Shown here: positions 58,555 to 64,000 of the stretch, one piece after another | Numbering within the stretch: the stretch's first letter is position 1 | Layout: each line of letters opens with the position of its first letter | Origin: Marsupella aquatica | Lineage: Eukaryota > Marchantiophyta | DNA: 64,000 nucleotides | Assembly (NCBI GenBank): GCA_973895155.1 | Contig: OZ316895.1 | Coordinates: 15,128,001 to 15,192,000 of the forward strand | Direction of reading: 5' to 3' | The notes under the pieces: generated by a model | What the model was told of the DNA's origin: nothing | Databases searched by the model: none | Seen by the model: only the letters and a program-made list of their open reading frames with translations | Translations under genes and position numbers: made by a program

Positions 58555-59014
58555 CAACAAGAAGAAAGACCCTCGTTTTGGGATGTATCTGCTGCAGCCT
58601 TGTCTTGGAAATGGTTGAATGAAATGTGGATCAGACAGCTGAATGGAAGGATTCAGTGGTGATGGAAGAAAGGAAGTCAATGTTTAGACAATGACGCATA
58701 TTCACTGTGACAAAAACAAAAGTCTTCAGCATTTGCGAGATTGAAACGTCATTTGTAAGAGTCATTGAAACGTCGTGTCTTTTGGGCTACTCAAAGTCAT
58801 TTTATGACATATACACCATATTTGACACACATTTAACAGTTCAGATTGTGTAGTTTAACGTATATGTAAATCTAGAGACATGAAGGTTCTCAATTGTATA
58901 ATAATCAGTATGTTGTTGCTCTTCAAGTCTTTGTTGAGACGCCTCAATAAGCTAAGTCCACAATGCAAAAACAAACTAAAAATGTATACAAAGAGTCTAC
59001 AGTGGGGGTGCAAA

Positions 59015-59047
<33 letters not shown>

Positions 59048-59615
59048 CATAGGATGCCAAGACCCAGTTGGGAGCATCGAATACATCATGGTCAGCAAGC
59101 AGTTGACATGCTCTGCCTCAACAATGATTTCAAGAAAATTGACTGAGCAATGACCTCAGTGGTGAGTGAAGCTAAATTTGGCCCTGACAAGAGTTAGAAC
59201 AAAATGGCTTTGCTTCAAGAACAAATAAACTCACCCTAAGGCTAACTCAATATGACCCCAACTTGAGCAAATGAAGTCTTAACCTGGAGTCTCAAAGCTA
59301 AACCTCAAGTCTCAAAATGCATGATAAACTCAAAGACTTGGCAGGCATAGAGAGGTAGGGTCCTCTTGCATATCAAGAGCCCTTTCTTTTACAGCTCTTA
59401 GCACTCCTAATTTTCCAGAGGAAAGGTGGATTAAAATTTTACACAGAATCTGCTGCCTTGCTACCAGTGAACTTTCTCTTTGTTCTATTCAACTTTCAAG
59501 GTTTGAAACCTCAAGAGCCCTTGCCTTTGGTTATCCACCACATATGTAGTCCGACCTGTCGAAGAAGGAGGTTGAGACATAAAAATCTCACTCAAAAGTT
59601 AGAATGTCACTTGTT
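58555..59615. other. Non-coding with a (CT)n microsatellite
   Basis: CT repeats at 59017-59045. No gene recognised on either strand. Confidence 0.5.
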
Positions 59616-59622
59616 CATTTGA

Positions 59623-59706
59623 GGGGTCATTGTAGCGTGCGAGGAAACAGTAAAAAATTCAGTAAAAAACTACTCGCACGAGCAAAAAGTTTCCTCACAT
59701 GACCCC
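59623..59706. repeat. 84-bp palindromic hairpin
   Basis: GGGGTCAT...GAGGAAAC on the left is mirrored by GTTTCCTC..ATGACCCC on the right. Inside, CGTGCGAG pairs alternatively with CTCGCACG. The centre has two CAGTAAAAAA direct repeats. It could be a tiny MITE or a structured RNA. Confidence 0.8.
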
Positions 59707-59939
59707 TAATTTTTCTATATCCAACTGCCTCGCTAAACAACAACCTGGTTGATAACATACGTTTTTGTGACTCCGTTTTTTGCTAGCTACCTAGCCAGCC
59801 ATATGGAGTCATAAAAAAACACAAATATATATAAAATGCAGTAAAAAGTAAAAAATAAATAAATCATTAGTGTCTAGCTAATAACATTCTCCACTAACAA
59901 AATTCCTATTTAATTGCATTATACAATAATACCTCCAAC

Positions 59940-60425
59940 TCTGATTGTGCTAGCGCGCATTTGGGGTCTTGTAGCTAATCCGAGGGAACAGCAACACCAC
60001 CGCACCACCCCCAGTCCCATTCCATGATTCCCAGCAGCGTGAACAGTTCCACGCCCCCCGTTCGTCGCTGACAGACACGTCACCTGGCGCTCTCGCCACG
60101 CCGCCCCACGGGATATCAGAAAATCGTATCCCGGCTGCGGCCCGTCGAATCCCTCCCAAGCCGAACCCGTTATTGGCCCTTCCCGCCGTTCCCGGCTTCC
60201 CGGCTTCCCGCCTCCCCCATGCCGCAGAACTCGACCGGTACCGGAATACCAAACTTCAGCAAGCTCTCCGGCCACCACGCCGGCACCCCGGTCTTGTCGC
60301 TCTCCTTGTCACCCAGGATGACGGTCCCGTGTGCGAGAGACCGACAATCCAATAATCTATCCCTTCGTGTGCATTCCAGCGTTTTCAACTTTATAGGCCC
60401 CTCCCCACCCTACGAGACTGGAGCA
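59940..60425. other. GC-rich island without a recognised gene
   Basis: Sharp change from AT-rich DNA on both sides to high GC with many CG dinucleotides. Frames stay open on both strands simply because of the composition. The least implausible is minus 60170-60388 (VILGDKESDKTGVPAWWPES), but no family is recognised and the frame does not continue. It could be a CpG-rich promoter, a foreign or organelle-derived insertion, or a pseudogene. Confidence 0.35.
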
Positions 60426-60683
60426 TGAGGAACCTGAAGAAATACAATTAATGCGCGAAGCATCGACGGCCGGGGTCAATCCACTCGTTGATTTTGGGGA
60501 GATCTGACGAATCTGGCAGCAGTTAATGTGTTTATGGACGTTTCTATCAGAAAATCAGCAGATTCAGTGGAGAAAGATATCTGGTGGGGCCCCCGTCCCA
60601 CTTTCGTCGTCTTTCTCTGCAAGTCCAACACTACTCTGTAGTAGCCCTTGGAGTCGTAGTCTTGTACCTCACGTATCATTCGT

Positions 60684-60807
60684 TCGTATGTAGGTATGAT
60701 ATACTTTATGAGATGATATATTATGATTATGATGAGGCATAATAATCGTATGTAGGTATGATATACTTTATGAGATGATATATTATGATTATGATGAGGC
60801 ATAATAA
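60684..60807 (+). repeat. Perfect 62-bp tandem duplication
   Basis: 60684-60745 and 60746-60807 are identical base for base, each starting TCGTATGTAGGTATGATATA. Being perfect in non-coding AT-rich DNA, it is very recent or an assembly artefact. Confidence 0.95.
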
Positions 60808-60809
60808 AC

Positions 60810-62315
60810 CATCAGTGGGGATTTTATTTGTTTGGTTGTTATTATAAAATGGTTATGAAGATCGGCCAAAAAGGACGTCACATGACCGTCTACTTCGACC
60901 TGACAAGTGACAACCCAATCGCCTCGTCTGACTCGCCCGCCTTTGCGCCAGCTTTTACTATTCTCGCGAAAGCTTTACCAAATCTTCTTGGCCCGGAAAT
61001 TTCGATGCATTAATGGATAAATATATCTAGTGGGTCACCAAACCTAATTGTTTCTTTTCAATGACCAAAGATGAATTTTGACTAAAGATGAATTTTCTCT
61101 CTGGAAATGTCATTTCGTCAAGATTTCGTCAAGATTTATGTGATTTTTCTCGTTGTATTTTTTAGTACATTAATTTACTATAAAGCCTCTTTTCGTTTGA
61201 GTAATATATTATGTAAAATATCACAAAAATAATAAAAATAAAACACAAATATAATGTTACCAAATAAAATAATATAATAATTTGTATCAAAATCACAAGA
61301 TTTGTTTTTGACTTCTTTCATGCCTTTGGTCAATTGCAGGCACTTTGGCTAGGATTTTCTATCAAGAGATTCACTTCTTCTTTTTTTTGTTACCAAAAAT
61401 CACTCAAGACTTTACACACATTAATGTCCTAGTTACCCTCTCTTAATGCCCTCTAACCAGGACATTATCCTATTCAAAAGTTCTTATATTACAATTTATA
61501 GAAATTTCCACTGTTTTTAGAGAGAAAATCTCCAGTGTATTTATAGAGAAAAATGCACACTCAATCTTGGATAGGCTCATTTTCTCATTTTAGTGAAAGT
61601 AAAATGAAAATCTTCTAGACCATAACATCCTGTCACAAAAGCATTATGAACCATAATAGCCCCTCAAATTTTAGCTATAACCCTCGTTTTTGGGGGATAA
61701 TGGCCCACAATGCCTCTAAATGAAACCTTACTACATCCAAAAAGACGGTTATCAAGCATAGATCCCATGCATTTTTATTTTTCCCTGTTCCACTAGAAAG
61801 TTCTCACCCTGAGTCTCATAAACCCCAAGCTTGGTTGGACAGGAGGTTACACTGCACAAAATCACAAACAAATAAAGTGTAATAGCGGCTTCAGGAGCAC
61901 TGGGATGTTGCATTTCCACTTCAGGAGGGGAAAGGAAACCCAGGACTTCACTTGCAAAGCCGCTTCTTCTTTAGCATCCATTTTTTGCACCATTGGGTAA
62001 GAATGACAGGATAAAATCTAAAACTCAGTACGAAATGAAGTTTGACAAGGTAGAAAATTTGGTTGTCAATCAAGTTTTCTGCACAGTAGCAACAAGCATT
62101 TTTAACCCATCTTGTTTTGCCATATCAGAGTTACTCTTCTTCCTGGCACTTTGATGGGGGGCAAGAGTTCAGGGGGGGGGGGGTCACTATTCTGGGGCTT
62201 TTTCATCTCTGAGATGTTCTCTATTGGGAAGCTTCTCGTTGCTGCTCTTCTGGACAAGTTTGCTTGTGTGCTGTGGCCACCTATGGGTTTGGCCTCTCAT
62301 TGTGTTTTAGAACTT
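60810..62315. other. Non-coding, no gene recognised
   Basis: AT-rich; a G run (ten G) occurs near 62173. The frame at 62112-62330 has no motif. Confidence 0.45.
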
Positions 62316-62317
62316 TA

Positions 62318-62400
62318 CATCACCAGTTAAATATAATTCAAGATAGAATGCCAAACAAACAAACCAAAAAAGGTCTAACTGAGATAAATCAGGACCGCTG
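62318..62400 (-). mobile_element. LINE-like tail fragment (diverged)
   Basis: On the minus strand: GACCTTTTTTGGTTTGTTTG, then TTTGGCATTCTATCTTGAAT and TATATTTAACTGG. It resembles the shared tail but is the weakest copy. Confidence 0.4.
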
Positions 62401-62409
62401 GTTGCACCA

Positions 62410-62980
62410 AAACCACGAAGAATGCTTGAGTGACCAGCTAGAATGATGCACGTATATAAATGACACATACACGCATAAACTTACTCATTACAGGACAAAA
62501 TCTTGCAAGCTAAGGAGAAAATGTCCCCATCACAATCATAATGTGCAGTGCTGAACAATGGAAGATCAAGTTTCTCACAATGCTGTGATTGTAATAAACA
62601 ACCTTATCGGACAGTCACTAAATTATCAATTGCCATGGCTTATAATCAAGTTCTCAAATTTGTCAAAATAAAAGACTAAGAGGTCACCTGCTGCCAACAG
62701 CTTAAACCATTCATTTTTAATTATTTAAAATTCATGAAATTCCAGTAATTTTTTTAGATGAAAACAATTTCAGAGCTATTCTTTGGAGGGAGAAGGCTAT
62801 AGGTTTGAAGGACTCTGAAGAAATTCTTCTTTGTAATTCTCCTAGGCCTGCTCCTATGCAGTTTACTCTGGAATTTTACCTGGCTTTGCAGTTAACGGCT
62901 CAGTTGTGCTTTGTGGTTCCTTAGCCATTGTGACTCTCGAGCTTTTTGGCTCCTGGGTCCTCCTCTTGGATTGTTTCTCT
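62410..62980. other. Non-coding, no gene recognised
   Basis: AT-rich up to about 62850. The basic minus-strand frame at 62863-63183 overlaps the inverted repeat that follows and has no motif. Confidence 0.4.
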
Positions 62981-62988
62981 TTCATTGA

Positions 62989-63353
62989 GGGCCACTTTAC
63001 AAGACGGACGCGGCAATTTAGTCCCTCTTTTTTTAGGATTGAATCAATCACAACTGTTGTTTCAGCTTGCCTGGGCGGTCCTTGCTTTAGAAGACTGGCA
63101 CGGCTAGTTGAGCTGCAGGAATGACCAAACCTGCATTCTGGTACGTATGGATCAGCTCGGGCCAGCCGGCTCGGGACTCTCATCCGGGCGCTAGACTATC
63201 GGACCTCCGGAGGTGCAAAAATGGGCAGGCCACTTTCTCATGTGATTCCTGCCTTGGATTGGCCTAAAGTCCTACCGTGCACAAAAAGTCGGGCTCTGTT
63301 ATAGTCCTGGTACAAAGCACTCAAATTGTCGCGCCAGTCTTGTAAAGTGGCCC
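62989..63353. mobile_element. Inverted-repeat element, ~30-bp arms
   Basis: GGGCCACTTTACAAGAC followed by GGACGCGGCAA at 62989-63018 is mirrored by TTGTCGCGCCAGTCTTGTAA and AGTGGCCC at 63324-63353. The 305-bp middle is GC-richer and has no clear coding content. It is MITE-like, but no target duplication is visible. Confidence 0.55.
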
Positions 63354-63404
63354 TGAGTCTCGTGCATCATCGGTTATCTTTTTGTCCAGGGTAAGATATA
63401 GTAT

Positions 63405-63436
63405 AGATAAAAATACATAGATAGATAGATAGGTAT
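63405..63436 (+). repeat. ATAGATAG microsatellite
   Basis: Short imperfect run of GATA units. Confidence 0.7.
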
Positions 63437-63512
63437 CTGTCGAGTGACATTCTCTCCCAACCTAACCAGTTTAATAAAAGTAGAGTAAATAACTCAGTAG
63501 AAGGTTACTTAC

Positions 63513-63797
63513 AATGGCGGCAACCGCCAGTCCTAAAGTAGTGTAAAGGCCTTCCCCAATTATATCGACCACGACTACCTTGGCACCACCACTCCACCAG
63601 TCCTGGTTCTGGACCACTCCCAGTTGAGTCACGGCGGATCGACCTGCGAACAGCAATTGGGTGGGCCAGGGTAGCCCTGGCCTGTCCCTACCCCGGCCAG
63701 GCGTCCCGGAGTCCGGGCCCAGCTCTGCCCAGGCCTGCCGGAATAGCAACCTTGACCTCGAAAGTCGAAAGTGTGGGAGTGGGAGTGGGAATCTCAA
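63513..63797 (-). CDS. Putative exon with a membrane segment, unrecognised protein
   Basis: On the minus strand the frame ends at a good donor (GCCATT/GTAAGT, at 63513/63512) after text VVVVDIIGEGLYTTLGLAVAAI, a likely hydrophobic segment. Upstream residues (RSAVTQLGVVQNQDWW and a Pro/Arg/Gly-rich start) could be a plastid or mitochondrial targeting region, which is inference. No following exon was found, and the upstream end is not defined. The family is not recognised. Confidence 0.3.
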
Positions 63798-63799
63798 CC

Positions 63800-64000
63800 G
63801 CCAAGGATACGCTTTACGACTACAGTCCTTCGCTACCGTCTTCGTGTATCATATACGGTACGGTGCACCTTGCACGCATGCATGCGTGTATCATCATGTC
63901 ATCATTGGTCTGTTGGTACAGTATTCAATATTGTCACTGGGTAACTTGACGGAAATCTCACGTGAATCAATTCCCAGCAACGCACACATCGAAATGTTGA
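63800..64000. other. Window end, nothing recognised
   Basis: Short region with CATGCATGCATG-like words and no coding evidence. Confidence 0.5.

Noticed and set aside
59919-60278. 119-codon minus-strand frame in the GC island
   Set aside because: Three frames are open here because of high GC; no family resemblance and no splice sites to continue.
1-64000. CRISPR arrays, operons, phage or bacterial defence systems
   Set aside because: The DNA is eukaryotic with spliceosomal introns; the tandem repeats seen have two copies or are simple satellites, without regular spacers.

Overview
This is land-plant nuclear DNA. The coding regions have short, well-formed spliceosomal introns (GT..AG, plus one GC..AG), and the genes belong to families with clear plant relatives: a BUB1 checkpoint kinase, a YLPM1-type P-loop protein, a class 3 lipase-like alpha/beta hydrolase, a PHD-finger protein and a RING-H2 protein. 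Moderate base composition, modest introns and GA/CT- and CAG-rich putative leader sequences would suit a non-seed plant such as a liverwort, but that placement is inference.

Layout. 1-3893 (+): 3' end of a BUB1 kinase gene (11 exons, cut by the left window edge), with a MITE-like element in one intron and one GC-AG intron. 3.9-7.9 kb: intergenic, with two tRNA-derived SINE-like elements (5.2 kb plus strand, 6.3-6.8 kb minus strand) and a small minisatellite. 8852-17000 (+): a YLPM1-like gene with one ~3 kb proline/glutamine-rich exon followed by about 13 small exons carrying the P-loop kinase-like domain. 17-31.9 kb: a gene-poor stretch with copies of an unnamed dispersed repeat, a fold-back element, LINE-like 3' tails and odd CTAG pentamer arrays. 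31929-32756 (-): PHD-finger gene, with a microsatellite-rich putative leader or promoter to 33.9 kb. 34-45 kb: repeats, including two clear fold-back elements (40161-40805 and 43431-43832) and the longest copy of the tail-bearing retroelement (41.8-42.4 kb). 45115-46419 (-): intronless lipase-like gene. 46556-48690 (-): two exon-like blocks with matching splice phases, possibly an undescribed cysteine-containing protein. 49-55 kb: repeats and duplications. 55329-56027 (-): RING-H2 gene. 56-64 kb: a fold-back element, a hairpin, a GC-rich island, a perfect 62-bp duplication, another inverted repeat and a possible membrane-protein exon at 63.5-63.8 kb (-).

The genes show no common pathway and no operon-like arrangement. 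The most interesting material is the repeat landscape. One dispersed repeat has at least seven copies, all read in the + direction. About nine pieces share a LINE-like 3' tail, all on the minus strand, and that tail also ends a tRNA-derived SINE. There are several long-terminal-inverted-repeat elements and many two-copy tandem duplications of about 59-75 bp. All coordinates and splice sites were read by eye; no alignment or database search was run.
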